From contig NZ_AQXB01000002.1 in the NCBI RefSeq assembly GCF_000375365.1, positions 299,185 to 363,184 on the forward strand: a stretch of 64,000 nucleotides of DNA, given 5' to 3'. The position numbers and the translations under genes were made by a program. Shown here piece by piece: positions 53,023-60,285 of the stretch. Under the pieces are notes generated by a model, which made no database searches, was not told where the DNA came from, and was given only the letters and a program-made list of their open reading frames with translations. Each line of letters begins with the position of its first letter. Position 1 is the first letter of the stretch. The stretch is from Corynebacterium mastitidis DSM 44356. GTDB lineage: Bacteria > Actinomycetota > Actinomycetes > Mycobacteriales > Mycobacteriaceae.

Positions 53023-53067
53023 TACACTAGATCGCGTGCCTGGGCCGCGCGGGGAGACCGCGCGGCC
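53023..53067 (+). promoter_or_regulatory. Promoter and 5' hairpin of tRNA-Lys
   Basis: TACACT (53023-53028) is a good -10, placing the RNA start near 53035. GGCCGCGCGG (53043-53052) and CCGCGCGGCC (53058-53067) form a perfect 10-bp hairpin just before the mature tRNA, possibly a processing signal or the actA terminator. Confidence 0.55.
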
Positions 53068-53073
53068 GGCACT

Positions 53074-53149
53074 GGGCCTTTAGCTCAGTTGGTAGAGCTA
53101 CGGACTTTTAATCCGCAGGTCGTGGGTTCGAGCCCCACAGGGCCCACCA
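53074..53149 (+). tRNA. tRNA-Lys (anticodon TTT)
   Basis: A complete cloverleaf: acceptor GGGCCTT/AGGGCCC, D-arm AGCTCAGTTGGTAGAGCT, anticodon loop CTTTTAA, T-arm GTGGGTTCGAGCCCCAC, and an encoded CCA end (53147-53149). Confidence 0.97.
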
Positions 53150-53183
53150 TTATTATCTTCCGCGCGTGTCGGCGGTTCGGGGG

Positions 53184-53538
53184 TTACCGCAGCGTGTACA
53201 CCCATGCCGTGACGCGGCCGCCGTCCTCAAGCGTGACCGTGGTCCCCACGCGGCGGTGCTCCTTCGGCTCGAAGGCATCCAGTTCCGCCCACGCGTCGCG
53301 GAGGTCCGCGGTGAGCACCCATCCGGCAACGCGCGCGCCGGGGTCGGCGCCCGCGCGGGGTTCCCCGATGACGAGCCCCGGAAAGCCCATCTCGGCACCC
53401 CATCACTCCTCGCGCAGCGCGCCGCGCACGCTGCCGCGCCGCCAGGTACCGCCGTAGGGGGGGGTAGGGGGCCAGGACGCGCTCGTTGGGCCTCCCCGGA
53501 CCCAGGGTGCCGTAGACGAAAAGACGCTGCGTGCTCAT
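53184..53538 (-). pseudogene. Broken gamma-glutamylcyclotransferase-like gene
   Basis: The start (MSTQRLFVYGTLGPGRPNE) is the P-loop-like YGTLxPG opening of gamma-glutamylcyclotransferase/AIG2 proteins. The C-terminal two-thirds lie in a different frame: GFPGLVIGEPRAGADPGARV, GWVLTADLRDAWAELDAFE and TAWVYTLR. Removing one 10-nt unit near 53455-53470 (a CCCCCTAC-type repeat) restores a continuous LAPYGGTWRRGSVRGALREE. A TGA then interrupts EE-stop-WGAEMGFPG. So there are two lesions: a 10-bp tandem-type insertion and a nonsense codon. Probably non-functional. Confidence 0.75.
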
Positions 53539-53608
53539 GCCGGGATGCTGGCAAAAGCGCCTACACTTGGGGAGTAATGCGGGCCTTGCGCGGGAAAGGA
53601 AGCGGCCG

Positions 53609-54907
53609 GTGTCCCAGGTTCCACGGCGGATGGATCAGCACGAGATGGGGGTGCGCGCCGACGCGGTGCTGCGCCTGGGGATGATGCTCATGGGCGCGGG
53701 GGCGAGCGGGTACCGGGTGATCCGCGCGATGAAGCGCGCAGCGCGGGCGCTGGGCTTCGTGGGGCTCGACGCCGTGGTCACCGTCACCACCATCACCTGC
53801 ACGTTCCACGACGACGCGGAGTTTCGCACGGTGGTGTCCCATCAGCGGCACCTGGAGGTGGACGCCTCCCGGATCGAGGCCCTGCAGACCCTTTCGCACC
53901 GGCTGCGCCCGCCCATGACCGCGCGGGAGCTGAACGCGGAGCTGGACGCCATCGAGTCCGCCGTGCGCAAGCGCTGGGGCCCATGGGTGCTCGCCGCCGC
54001 GGCGGCCTGCGCCTGCGCGGGCTGCGCGGTGCTCAACGGCTTTGGCCCCTGGGAGGTGGCGCTGGTGGCGCTGGCGGCGGCCGCCGGGCAGGCGGTACGC
54101 GGCTGGCTCGCCCGGCGCGGGGTGCAGATGCTCGCCGGGGTCGCGGCCGGGGGAGCGGCGGCCTGCGTGGTGTACGCCCTGGCCTCCCCGCTGGTGGGTG
54201 CCACGGAGGCGGGCTTCGTGGCCTCGGTGCTCTTCCTCGTCCCGGGCTTTCCGCTGTTCTCGGCCCTGATCGACCTGGCCCGCTGCGACATCGCGGCGGG
54301 CGTGGCGCGGCTGACCTACGCGATGTCGGTCATGCTCACCGCCGCCTTCGCCGTCACGGCGGTGAGCTGGGCGGCGGGGCTGAACCCGGAGGCGGTGGCG
54401 GCCCGCCCGCCGGGGTATGCGCTGGTGCTCCCGGCCAGCGCGGTGGGGATCGCGGGCTTTGCGCTGCTGTTTAACTCCTCGCGCAGGATGGTGGTCGCGG
54501 CGGCGTCGATCGGCACGGTGGGCAGCGCGGTGCGCTGGGCGCTTATCGACGCCACGGCCACCCCCTTCATCGCCGCGTGCCTGGGCGCGCTGACCGTGGG
54601 GGTGCTGGGGTTCGCGGTGGTACGCGTGGCCCGCATTCCCCGGGTGACCACCACGGTCCCGGCGGTGGTGGTGATGATTCCCGGCCCGGCGATTTACCGC
54701 GCCCTGCACGGGATGAGCGAGGGGGACATGGACGCGGTGGTGCTGTACTCCGCCACGGCGGCGATGACGGTGCTCTCCATCGGGGCGGGGCTGGTGCTGG
54801 CGCGGCTGCTCACGGACCGGGATTGGGCGCTGGGGCGGCCCATCGACTTCTCGCGCTACCGCGACGGCGCGGCGGGGCCCGTGGGGCAGGAGGGGAAGGC
54901 GGGCTAG
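53609..54907 (+). CDS. Threonine/serine exporter family protein (ThrE-like)
   Basis: A 432-residue membrane protein of the ThrE family. The N-terminal cytosolic half (DUF1212) reads LRLGMMLMGAGASGYRVIRAMKRAARALGF and VTVTTITCTFHDD; membrane spans start near residue 130, about ten in all, including LFLVPGFPLFSALIDLARCDIAAG, which is highly conserved in the family. GTG 53609 has GGAAAGGAAG upstream; earlier in-frame starts overlap the promoter (TACACT near 53571). Substrate threonine/serine is by analogy with C. glutamicum ThrE. Its stop overlaps the convergent csoR stop by 4 nt. Confidence 0.87.
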   Translation: MSQVPRRMDQHEMGVRADAVLRLGMMLMGAGASGYRVIRAMKRAARALGFVGLDAVVTVTTITCTFHDDAEFRTVVSHQRHLEVDASRIEALQTLSHRLRPPMTARELNAELDAIESAVRKRWGPWVLAAAAACACAGCAVLNGFGPWEVALVALAAAAGQAVRGWLARRGVQMLAGVAAGGAAACVVYALASPLVGATEAGFVASVLFLVPGFPLFSALIDLARCDIAAGVARLTYAMSVMLTAAFAVTAVSWAAGLNPEAVAARPPGYALVLPASAVGIAGFALLFNSSRRMVVAAASIGTVGSAVRWALIDATATPFIAACLGALTVGVLGFAVVRVARIPRVTTTVPAVVVMIPGPAIYRALHGMSEGDMDAVVLYSATAAMTVLSIGAGLVLARLLTDRDWALGRPIDFSRYRDGAAGPVGQEGKAG

Positions 54908-55191
54908 GAGCGCACCATGCGCCCGACGGCCTTCATGGCCTCGTCGATCTTCTCGCCGCCGTCCTGGCCCTCCTCGATGGCGTGGGCCACGCAGTGGTGG
55001 AGGTGGTCGGACATCAGCGCCACGGAGAGCTTGTGCAGCGCGGCGGTGGCGGCGCTGATCTGGGTGACCACGTCGATGCAGTAGGTGTCCTCGTCGATCA
55101 TGCGCTGCAGGCCCCGGACCTGCCCCTCGATGCGCTTGAGCCGGGTGAGGTAGGCGGCCTTATCCTCGTGGTATCCGTGGTGGGAGCTCAT
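54904..55191 (-). CDS. csoR: CsoR-family metal-sensing repressor
   Basis: A 95-residue all-helical DUF156 repressor. The Cu(I) ligand set of CsoR is intact: Cys38 (DTYCIDVV), His63 and Cys67 in SDHLHHCVAHAIEEG, spaced as the C-H-C ligands of mycobacterial CsoR. KAAYLTRLKRIEGQVRGLQRMI is the family's DNA-binding helix. A TAGAAT -10 (55200-55205, minus) is 8 nt from the ATG. No copper ATPase or chaperone lies beside it, so its targets are elsewhere. The C-H-C set argues against the formaldehyde (FrmR) or nickel (RcnR) branches. Confidence 0.9.
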   Translation of the reverse strand: MSSHHGYHEDKAAYLTRLKRIEGQVRGLQRMIDEDTYCIDVVTQISAATAALHKLSVALMSDHLHHCVAHAIEEGQDGGEKIDEAMKAVGRMVRS

Positions 55192-55225
55192 GGTCGGCCA
55201 TTCTATACGTCCCGTGCCTGCACAT

Positions 55226-55254
55226 TTGGCGCCGGCGTGGGCGTCGCGTATATT
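55226..55254 (+). promoter_or_regulatory. Promoter of the tRNA-Glu/tRNA-Asp unit
   Basis: TTGGCG (55226-55231), a 17-bp spacer and TATATT (55249-55254) precede tRNA-Glu by 25 nt. Confidence 0.6.
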
Positions 55255-55279
55255 TCAGGAGGCCGTGAGAAAACGGCGG

Positions 55280-55352
55280 GCCCCCATCGTCTAGCGGCCT
55301 AGGACACCGCCCTTTCACGGCGGCGGCACGGGTTCGAATCCCGTTGGGGGTA
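55280..55352 (+). tRNA. tRNA-Glu (anticodon TTC)
   Basis: Acceptor GCCCCCA/TGGGGGT, anticodon loop CTTTCAC within the CCGCC/GGCGG stem, T-arm ACGGGTTCGAATCCCGT. The CCA end is not encoded (TACG follows). Confidence 0.95.
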
Positions 55353-55381
55353 CGAGGTCTGTGCCTCAATAACAACATCAT

Positions 55382-55458
55382 GGCCCTGTGGCGCAGTTGG
55401 TTAGCGCGCCGCCCTGTCACGGCGGAGGTCGCGGGTTCAAGTCCCGTCAGGGTCGCCA
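55382..55458 (+). tRNA. tRNA-Asp copy 1 (anticodon GTC)
   Basis: Acceptor GGCCCTG/CAGGGTC, anticodon loop CTGTCAC, T-arm GCGGGTTCAAGTCCCGT, CCA encoded. All 77 bases are identical to the copy at 59115-59191. A terminator follows directly, ending the Glu-Asp unit. Confidence 0.96.
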
Positions 55459-55468
55459 TTGGCGAGCA

Positions 55469-55499
55469 CGCCCCGGAAGGAAACTTCCGGGGCGTTTTT
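55469..55499 (+). terminator. Terminator after tRNA-Asp copy 1
   Basis: CGCCCCGGAAG (55469-55479), a GAAA loop and CTTCCGGGGCG (55484-55494), followed by TTTTT: a textbook intrinsic terminator. Confidence 0.95.
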
Positions 55500-55588
55500 G
55501 CGTGGGGGGCTGTTTACAGAGCCGTGGAGGCAAAGCCGGTGGGGTCATCGTGGAGGGGCTAGAGGGTAGCGGCGTGCCCCGTGCCTAC

Positions 55589-55801
55589 TTATGCGTCGGT
55601 GGGACGATGAATCTGCGGTACCAGATCAAAGCCGAGGACCCTCAGGACGGCAACGACCTTGTTGAGCTGCACGGTCTCCTTGCCGGCCTCGAACTCCCGG
55701 ACAAAGCGTTCCGATACCTCTGCGAGGTCCGCCACCTCTTGTTGATTGAGGCGCAGTACCTTGCGGTTTTCTCGGGCGAAGGCACCAAGCGTCGTGGTCA
55801 A
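55589..55801 (-). CDS. HipB/Y4mF-like HTH repressor without a HipA partner
   Basis: A 70-residue Xre-type HTH protein: TLGAFARENRKVLRLNQQEVADLAEVSERFVREFEAG with KETVQLNKVVAVLRVLGFDL matches the Y4mF/HipB antitoxin pattern almost throughout. The TTG start (GCGAGG ribosome site) is preferred because the palindromic operators and promoter (55831-55908) would otherwise lie inside the coding region. HipB proteins normally repress a hipBA operon and neutralise the kinase toxin HipA; downstream on this strand are only a terminator and tRNA genes, so no hipA follows. It may be a relic, a solitary regulator, or an antitoxin acting on a HipA elsewhere. Confidence 0.8.
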   Translation of the reverse strand: MTTTLGAFARENRKVLRLNQQEVADLAEVSERFVREFEAGKETVQLNKVVAVLRVLGFDLVPQIHRPTDA

Positions 55802-55830
55802 TTCGGCCTCGCTAGAAGTAGGGGCAAAAA

Positions 55831-55908
55831 TTCGGCATGTTCGTGCCGGTTTTCCCATTATCGGGGGTATGGAGAGGAAAAACAAGGTGTTTCGGCATGT
55901 TCGTGCCG
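55831..55908 (-). promoter_or_regulatory. Promoter flanked by two identical 18-bp operators
   Basis: TTCGGCATGTTCGTGCCG occurs at 55831-55848 and again at 55891-55908, exactly 60 bp apart; CGGCA-N6-TGCCG is palindromic. Between them on the minus strand is TTGTTT (55880-55885), a 17-bp spacer and GATAAT (55857-55862), a near-ideal promoter for the HTH gene. Operators on both sides of the promoter suggest cooperative or looping autorepression, as in hipBA. Confidence 0.75.
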
Positions 55909-55957
55909 TTTTTGTACAAGGGTGCTGGTGGTGTTTCCGGGGCTTTTGTGCGTGGGT

Positions 55958-56854
55958 TTAAGCGAGGTTGTGTTCATCCGCCTGGTGTTGTAGCGCCTGA
56001 ACGAAGGCCTGTTCCAGGGGACTCAACTGCCTGTGTCGGGGCCAGGCGAGGTGGAGCCGCGAGGTGATAGGGGGATGGAGCGGGACGAATCGCACGTTGC
56101 GCCGGTGGCCGCTGAGGCCGTCGATGCAGAGGGCGGCTCCCGCTCCGTTTTCCACCATGAGGCTGGCGTTGAAGAGCAGGTTATACGTTCCGCACACGGT
56201 GAGCTGGGAGCCTAGCCCCAGCCACTGCGATAGGCCATGAGGGGTGACCACGTGTTCGGGAACAAAGAGGGGAATGCCCTCTAGTTCTGACAAAGCGATG
56301 CTGGTTTGGCGGGCCAACGGGGATTTTGAGGGGAAGAGGATCCCCCAACGATCCACCTGGGGGAGCGGGATGGTGTGGTATGGGGCGAGGGGCCAGGGTT
56401 CGATGAATAACCCGAAGGAGAAGTCGCCGGACTGCAGCCCTTCTTCGACTATGCTTCCGCCCCCGGAGTGGACGGAGAAGCGGACGTCCGGATTGGTGTT
56501 GCGTACCGCTTGCGCGGCGCGAATGAGATGGGTAAAACCCTGCGTTTCGGCCGCGCCTATGCGAATCTCCCCGGAGAGGGCGCCGGTGACGGGGTTGAGT
56601 TCTTCCACGGTCCTTGCGGCGATTCTAAGGAGGGCATGCGCTCGTTCGAGGAGCAGGGAACCGGCGGGGGTGAGGGAGATTTCTTTATGCGAGCGCGTGA
56701 CAAGGCGCTGCCCCACATGGCGCTCAAGGGCGGCAAGCTGGCGGGATACGGCGGGCTGGCTGAGCCCTCTGCGGTACGCCGCCGCGCTGATCGTCCCCTC
56801 CTCGACGATGGACACGAAGGTGCTCAGGTGCTCCAGATTGAGTGGCGCGTTCAC
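55958..56854 (-). CDS. LysR-family transcriptional regulator
   Basis: A 298-residue LysR protein: N-terminal winged HTH (LNLEHLSTFVSIVEEGTISAAAYRRGLSQPAVSRQLAALERHVGQRLV) and a two-lobe effector domain from about residue 92. The GTG start is 6 nt after TATACT on the minus strand, probably leaderless. It is divergent from the three-gene oxidoreductase/acetyltransferase operon and most likely controls it, the standard LysR arrangement. Effector unknown. Confidence 0.92.
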   Translation of the reverse strand: MNAPLNLEHLSTFVSIVEEGTISAAAYRRGLSQPAVSRQLAALERHVGQRLVTRSHKEISLTPAGSLLLERAHALLRIAARTVEELNPVTGALSGEIRIGAAETQGFTHLIRAAQAVRNTNPDVRFSVHSGGGSIVEEGLQSGDFSFGLFIEPWPLAPYHTIPLPQVDRWGILFPSKSPLARQTSIALSELEGIPLFVPEHVVTPHGLSQWLGLGSQLTVCGTYNLLFNASLMVENGAGAALCIDGLSGHRRNVRFVPLHPPITSRLHLAWPRHRQLSPLEQAFVQALQHQADEHNLA

Positions 56855-56865
56855 GGGGCAAGTAT

Positions 56866-56880
56866 ATGCGTTTAGCGCAT
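56866..56880. promoter_or_regulatory. LysR-type palindrome ATGCG-N5-CGCAT
   Basis: ATGCG (56866-56870) and CGCAT (56876-56880) form a T-N11-A-like dyad 12 nt upstream of the lysR start, overlapping its promoter. The rest of the 128-nt divergent gap is AT-rich (TTATGTATAAG around 56890) and should hold the opposing promoter. Confidence 0.5.
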
Positions 56881-56982
56881 GAATAACGATTATGTATAAG
56901 TATTTGTTTTGTCATAAATCTCTCAATACAGTCGGTGATGTCGCCACGGCAACCGAAGGTCCGGCATGAGGAGCGAGAGACG

Positions 56983-57351
56983 ATGATCTTGACGGCGGGT
57001 GAAAAGAGATTCGAGGTTTCCTGGGAGGACAACCTCGCGGTGCGGTGGTTAGCCCGCCATTCACCCGTCGAGGTGGTGGCCGAGGACTACGCGGGGCAGG
57101 AAAAAGTGGGCCGGTTGCACTGTTCCCTGCCTGCCAGCGTCCTGGACTCATCGACGCCAAACCGGGTCCGGGTGGGCGAACTGTACCTCTATGGGGATCG
57201 GCACGTGGTGCTGTTTTACGTCTCCAAGCCCAACCGCTGGGGCGGCTATACCCGCCTGGGGAGGGTGAGGGAGGCCTCCGAGGTGGCGGGGCTCAAGGAT
57301 TCCGGGCGATTGCGCCTGGGGTTGGTGGCGCGCCCGGGAGGCGTGGCGTGA
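56983..57351 (+). CDS. Cyclophilin-like fold protein
   Basis: A 122-residue protein resembling the small bacterial cyclophilin-like family (MTH1187/PF18050 type): ILTAGEKRFEVSWEDNLAVRWLARH at the start, then GELYLYGDRHVVLFYVSKPN and RWGGYTRLGRV. These proteins adopt the cyclophilin barrel but lack clear isomerase evidence; they are often found with oxidoreductases and LysR regulators, as here. ATG 56983 has GAGGAGCGAGAG just upstream. First gene of a three-gene operon. Confidence 0.7.
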   Translation: MILTAGEKRFEVSWEDNLAVRWLARHSPVEVVAEDYAGQEKVGRLHCSLPASVLDSSTPNRVRVGELYLYGDRHVVLFYVSKPNRWGGYTRLGRVREASEVAGLKDSGRLRLGLVARPGGVA

Positions 57352-57391
57352 AGGCGAGAATCGCACAATGAACAAAGAAAGGAAGCAAGCT

Positions 57392-58414
57392 ATGCGCGGA
57401 GTGATCATGCGTGGCACCGGTAATCCCGTGGTGGAGGAATTGCCGGATCCGGTTCTTGAAGATCCAAAGGACGCGATCATATCCATCGTGGCCGCCTGCA
57501 TCTGTGGATCGGATCTGTGGCCCTACCGGGGGCATGAGGAGGCAGAAAACCTCCGCATGGGGCACGAGTATGTGGGCAGGGTCGAGGAGGTCGGCGCGGA
57601 GGTCAAGGACGTGCGGCCCGGTGATTACGTGGTGGGATCCTTCGTCATCTCCGATGGCACCTGTGAGATCTGCCGCGCGGGTTATCACTCGCGTTGCCGC
57701 AACGGTTCCTTCGTTCACGGCGGGATCGGTGTGCAGGCCACAAAGGCTCGCATTCCGTTCGCGGATGGCACGCTGGTGGCCTTGCCGGGCAAGCCGAGCG
57801 AGGAATTGATCCCCAGCCTGCTGGCGGCTTCCGATGTCTTGGGTACCGGGTGGTTCGCTGCGGAGTCTGCGGGGGCGGCCCCCGGCGCGACCATCGCCGT
57901 CGTGGGCGATGGGGCCGTGGGGCTGATGGCGGTTCTTGCCGCCAAGAGCATGGGCGCCGAGAGGATCATTGTTTCCTCGCGGCACCCACAGCGCCAGCGC
58001 ATGGCCCGCGAGTTTGGGGCCACCGACATCATCGAGGAGCGTGGCGAGGAGGCCGCCGAGAGGGTTCGGAAAATGACCGATATGTTGGGGGCGCACGGTA
58101 CCGTCGAGGCCGTCGGGACGCAGGAGTCGCTGATGCAGGCCATCCGTTCCACCCGGCCCGGTGGTTCGGTGGGGTTTGTGGGGGTCTCGCACGGCCAGGA
58201 GATACCCGGCGGGGAACTGTTTTTCTCCCTTCTTCATCTGCATGGCGGCCCCGCGCCGGTGCGTCGGTACCTGCCGGATCTCATCGCAAAGATTTATGCG
58301 GGGGAGATCGATCCGGGGCGGGTGTTTGACAGGGAGGTCTCGCTCGAAAACATTGCGGAGGGATACCGCGCCATGGACAACCGCGAGGCGATCAAGGTGT
58401 TGGTGCGCCCATGA
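57392..58414 (+). CDS. Zinc-dependent alcohol dehydrogenase family protein
   Basis: A 340-residue medium-chain dehydrogenase. Catalytic zinc ligands are in [15 protein letters not shown] (Cys) and [13 protein letters not shown] (His-Glu). The structural-zinc lobe ([13 protein letters not shown]) keeps three closely spaced Cys. The Rossmann motif is [24 protein letters not shown], with SSRHPQR after it (NADP preference possible). ATG 57392 is preferred over 57368 because GAAAGGAAGC precedes it. The next gene starts 4 nt inside its stop. Substrate unknown. Confidence 0.88.
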   Translation: MRGVIMRGTGNPVVEELPDPVLEDPKDAIISIVAACICGSDLWPYRGHEEAENLRMGHEYVGRVEEVGAEVKDVRPGDYVVGSFVISDGTCEICRAGYHSRCRNGSFVHGGIGVQATKARIPFADGTLVALPGKPSEELIPSLLAASDVLGTGWFAAESAGAAPGATIAVVGDGAVGLMAVLAAKSMGAERIIVSSRHPQRQRMAREFGATDIIEERGEEAAERVRKMTDMLGAHGTVEAVGTQESLMQAIRSTRPGGSVGFVGVSHGQEIPGGELFFSLLHLHGGPAPVRRYLPDLIAKIYAGEIDPGRVFDREVSLENIAEGYRAMDNREAIKVLVRP

Positions 58415-58974
58415 ATCTGGGAGAACTGCTGGAGTTCCTGGACGCGGGGGCGACGCTGAAGCCCGGTTCCCCGGAATGGGAGGCGATGAACCGTCACGCG
58501 GATCGGGCGCGGGATGTCTGCGCCCGGTTGAACGCTGCCGGGTCGGACCTGAATCTCATACGGGAGTGCTTTTTGACGCTCACGGGCAGGGGCGTTCCCG
58601 AGAGCTTCCGTCTCTTTCCTCCCTTTACCGCAGACTTTGGCAAGAACATCCATCTCGGTGAGGATGTTTTTATCAATTCCGGGTGCCGCTTTCAGGATCA
58701 GGGAGGAATCTGTATTGGCGACCGTGTTCTCATTGGGCATAACGTCGTGATCGCCACGCTCAATCACGGTATGGCTCCTGAGGATAGGGCACATCTGGAA
58801 CCACGCCCCGTGCGTGTCGCCTCGGACGTGTGGATCGGTGCCGGAGCCATCATCCTGCCCGGTGTGTCCGTGGGGGAGGGGGCCGTGGTGGGGGCCGGGT
58901 CGGTGGTTACCCGCGACGTTCCCGCGAGGACGGTGGTGGCGGGGAACCCGGCGAGGCCCATTCGGTCGGTGTAG
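58411..58974 (+). CDS. Sugar/maltose O-acetyltransferase family (left-handed beta helix)
   Basis: A 187-residue hexapeptide-repeat acetyltransferase of the Maa/NodL group. The N-terminal cap ([20 protein letters not shown]) is followed by repeats such as [37 protein letters not shown]. The catalytic His is in LNHG, and [42 protein letters not shown] closes the helix. ATG overlaps the dehydrogenase stop (ATGA). Actual acceptor not readable. Confidence 0.88.
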   Translation: MNLGELLEFLDAGATLKPGSPEWEAMNRHADRARDVCARLNAAGSDLNLIRECFLTLTGRGVPESFRLFPPFTADFGKNIHLGEDVFINSGCRFQDQGGICIGDRVLIGHNVVIATLNHGMAPEDRAHLEPRPVRVASDVWIGAGAIILPGVSVGEGAVVGAGSVVTRDVPARTVVAGNPARPIRSV

Positions 58975-59007
58975 ACGCGGCGAGCGGTTGCCCGTTCTTC
59001 TCCGTTC

Positions 59008-59037
59008 GGTGAGGCGGCCGCAAAAACCGCCTTCACC
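59008..59037. terminator. Hairpin after the acetyltransferase operon
   Basis: GGTGAGGCGG (59008-59017) pairs with CCGCCTTCACC (59027-59037) with one bulge and an A-rich loop. No T-run follows, so termination is probable but not certain. Confidence 0.5.
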
Positions 59038-59044
59038 TGCCGAT

Positions 59045-59074
59045 TTGATAGCCATCGCCGGTGCTGTGTAGAGT
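59045..59074 (+). promoter_or_regulatory. Promoter of the tRNA-Asp/tRNA-Phe unit
   Basis: TTGATA (59045-59050), an 18-bp spacer and TAGAGT (59069-59074), 40 nt before tRNA-Asp copy 2. This copy therefore has its own promoter, unlike copy 1, which follows tRNA-Glu. Confidence 0.5.
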
Positions 59075-59114
59075 ATCTTCTCGTGCAAAGGGCAATCCCG
59101 GAGCGCATTGGTAA

Positions 59115-59191
59115 GGCCCTGTGGCGCAGTTGGTTAGCGCGCCGCCCTGTCACGGCGGAGGTCGCGGGTTCAAGTCCCGTCAGGGTCGCCA
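59115..59191 (+). tRNA. tRNA-Asp copy 2 (anticodon GTC)
   Basis: Identical over all 77 bases, including the encoded CCA, to 55382-55458. Flanking sequences differ completely on both sides. Confidence 0.96.
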
Positions 59192-59214
59192 AGAGGTCAC
59201 CTGGTGATTTCTTC

Positions 59215-59287
59215 GGCCAGATAGCTCAGTCGGTAGAGCACACGCCTGAAAAGTGTGGGGTCGCCAGTTCGATCCTGGCTCTGGCCA
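59215..59287 (+). tRNA. tRNA-Phe (anticodon GAA)
   Basis: Acceptor GGCCAGA/TCTGGCC, D-arm AGCTCAGTCGGTAGAGCA, anticodon loop CTGAAAA, T-arm GCCAGTTCGATCCTGGC. CCA is not encoded. Confidence 0.96.
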
Positions 59288-59294
59288 CAAGAAT

Positions 59295-59335
59295 AGCGAT
59301 TCCGCTGCATAAAAAGCGGGGTCGCTTCTTTTGTT
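59295..59335 (+). terminator. Terminator after tRNA-Phe
   Basis: AGCGA..CCGCT (59295-59306) pairs with AGCGG..TCGCT (59315-59326) around a GCATAAAA loop, followed by TCTTTTGTTTTT. Confidence 0.85.
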
Positions 59336-59353
59336 TTTGCTAGTCTCGTTCAA

Positions 59354-59635
59354 ATGATGACCACGATCACCCATGATGAGCAGAAGCACCGCTACGTCCT
59401 CTCCGTGGAGGGGGAGGAGGCCGGATTCGCGGATTATCTGCCGCGCGAGGACGGCGTGCTGGACTTCAACCACACCGTGATCCACGAGTCCTTCCAGGGC
59501 AGGGGCCTGTCCAAGGTGCTCGTGCGCGGCGCCCTGGACGGCGTCCGGGAGGACGGCCTGAAGATCGCGGCCAGCTGCTCCGCGGTGCGGCACTTCCTGG
59601 ATCGCAACCCCGAGTACGCCGAGCTGGAGGCCTAG
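59354..59635 (+). CDS. Small GNAT-type acetyltransferase (YjdJ-like)
   Basis: A 93-residue minimal GNAT of the Acetyltransf_CG group: [34 protein letters not shown] carries the acetyl-CoA loop (Q-G-R-G-L), and [14 protein letters not shown] the C-terminal motif. TAGTCT (59341-59346) lies 7 nt before the ATG, suggesting a leaderless start. It is convergent with cysE and the two stops overlap by 4 nt. Substrate unknown. Confidence 0.85.
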   Translation: MMTTITHDEQKHRYVLSVEGEEAGFADYLPREDGVLDFNHTVIHESFQGRGLSKVLVRGALDGVREDGLKIAASCSAVRHFLDRNPEYAELEA

Positions 59636-60201
59636 ATCACGTAGAAGTCCGGGTCCACGAGCTTGGTGCACTCGTGCTTGGCCCGGGGCCGGTAAGTGGC
59701 GGGGATACCCACGGCGATGTGCTGGGCGGGCACGTCCTTGGTCACCACGGCGTTGGCCCCCACGGCGCTGCCCTCACCGATGGTGATGGGGCCGAGGACC
59801 TTCGCGCCCGCGCCGATGGTCACGTTGTCCTCCAGCGTGGGGTGCCGCTTGGTCTGGGTGAGCACCTGGCCGCCCAGGGTTACCCCGTGGTAGAGCATCA
59901 CGCCGTCGCCGATCTCCGCGGTTTCCCCTATCACGATGCCCATGCCGTGGTCGATGAAGAATCTCCTGCCGATGGTGGCCCCGGGGTGGATCTCCACGCC
60001 GGTGAGGAACCGGGTGAACTGGGCCAGGATGCGGGCGGGCCCCTTGAAACCGCGCGTCCACAACGCGTGGGCCACGCGGTGTGACCAGATGGCGTGCAGG
60101 CCGGAGTAGACCACCGCGTTTTCTATGTCGCCGCGCGCGGCGGGGTCGTGCTCCCGCGCGTTTGCGAGGTCCTCTCGTAGCGTCGCCAGCAGTCCACTCA
60201 T
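59632..60201 (-). CDS. cysE: Serine O-acetyltransferase
   Basis: Makes O-acetylserine for cysteine synthesis. At 189 residues it is the short type lacking most of the N-terminal helical domain of E. coli CysE. Hexapeptide repeats: [44 protein letters not shown] with the catalytic His-Asp/His, and [35 protein letters not shown] ribosome site. It lies 84 nt downstream of cysK on the same strand and may be co-transcribed. Confidence 0.94.
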   Translation of the reverse strand: MSGLLATLREDLANAREHDPAARGDIENAVVYSGLHAIWSHRVAHALWTRGFKGPARILAQFTRFLTGVEIHPGATIGRRFFIDHGMGIVIGETAEIGDGVMLYHGVTLGGQVLTQTKRHPTLEDNVTIGAGAKVLGPITIGEGSAVGANAVVTKDVPAQHIAVGIPATYRPRAKHECTKLVDPDFYVI

Positions 60202-60285
60202 GGTGTCATCCTTTCCGGGGCGGATAGCGGAAAGCCCCGCTGCCCCTCATAACGATACGGGCGGCGGGGCGTATTCCGGGTGTTT

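Larger units (their letters stand above)
55459..59114. other. AT-richer segment bracketed by two identical tRNA-Asp genes (possible island)
   Basis: This 3.66-kb stretch separates tRNA-Glu/Asp from Asp/Phe. Its genes (orphan HTH repressor, LysR, cyclophilin-like protein, alcohol dehydrogenase, acetyltransferase) are visibly less GC-rich in their codons than the flanks. The perfect 77-bp tRNA-Asp direct repeat at both ends is what an insertion at a tRNA gene, or a tRNA duplication followed by insertion, would leave. No integrase is present, so the mechanism is inference. Confidence 0.45.

Noticed and set aside
53184..53390. The 68-codon C-terminal frame as an intact small gene
   Set aside because: It begins in mid-domain of a gamma-glutamylcyclotransferase and is preceded in the same frame by a nonsense codon and the rest of the family sequence.
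55459..59114. Active prophage or integrative element at tRNA-Asp
   Set aside because: No integrase, excisionase, relaxase or phage gene is visible; only an inert island can be proposed.
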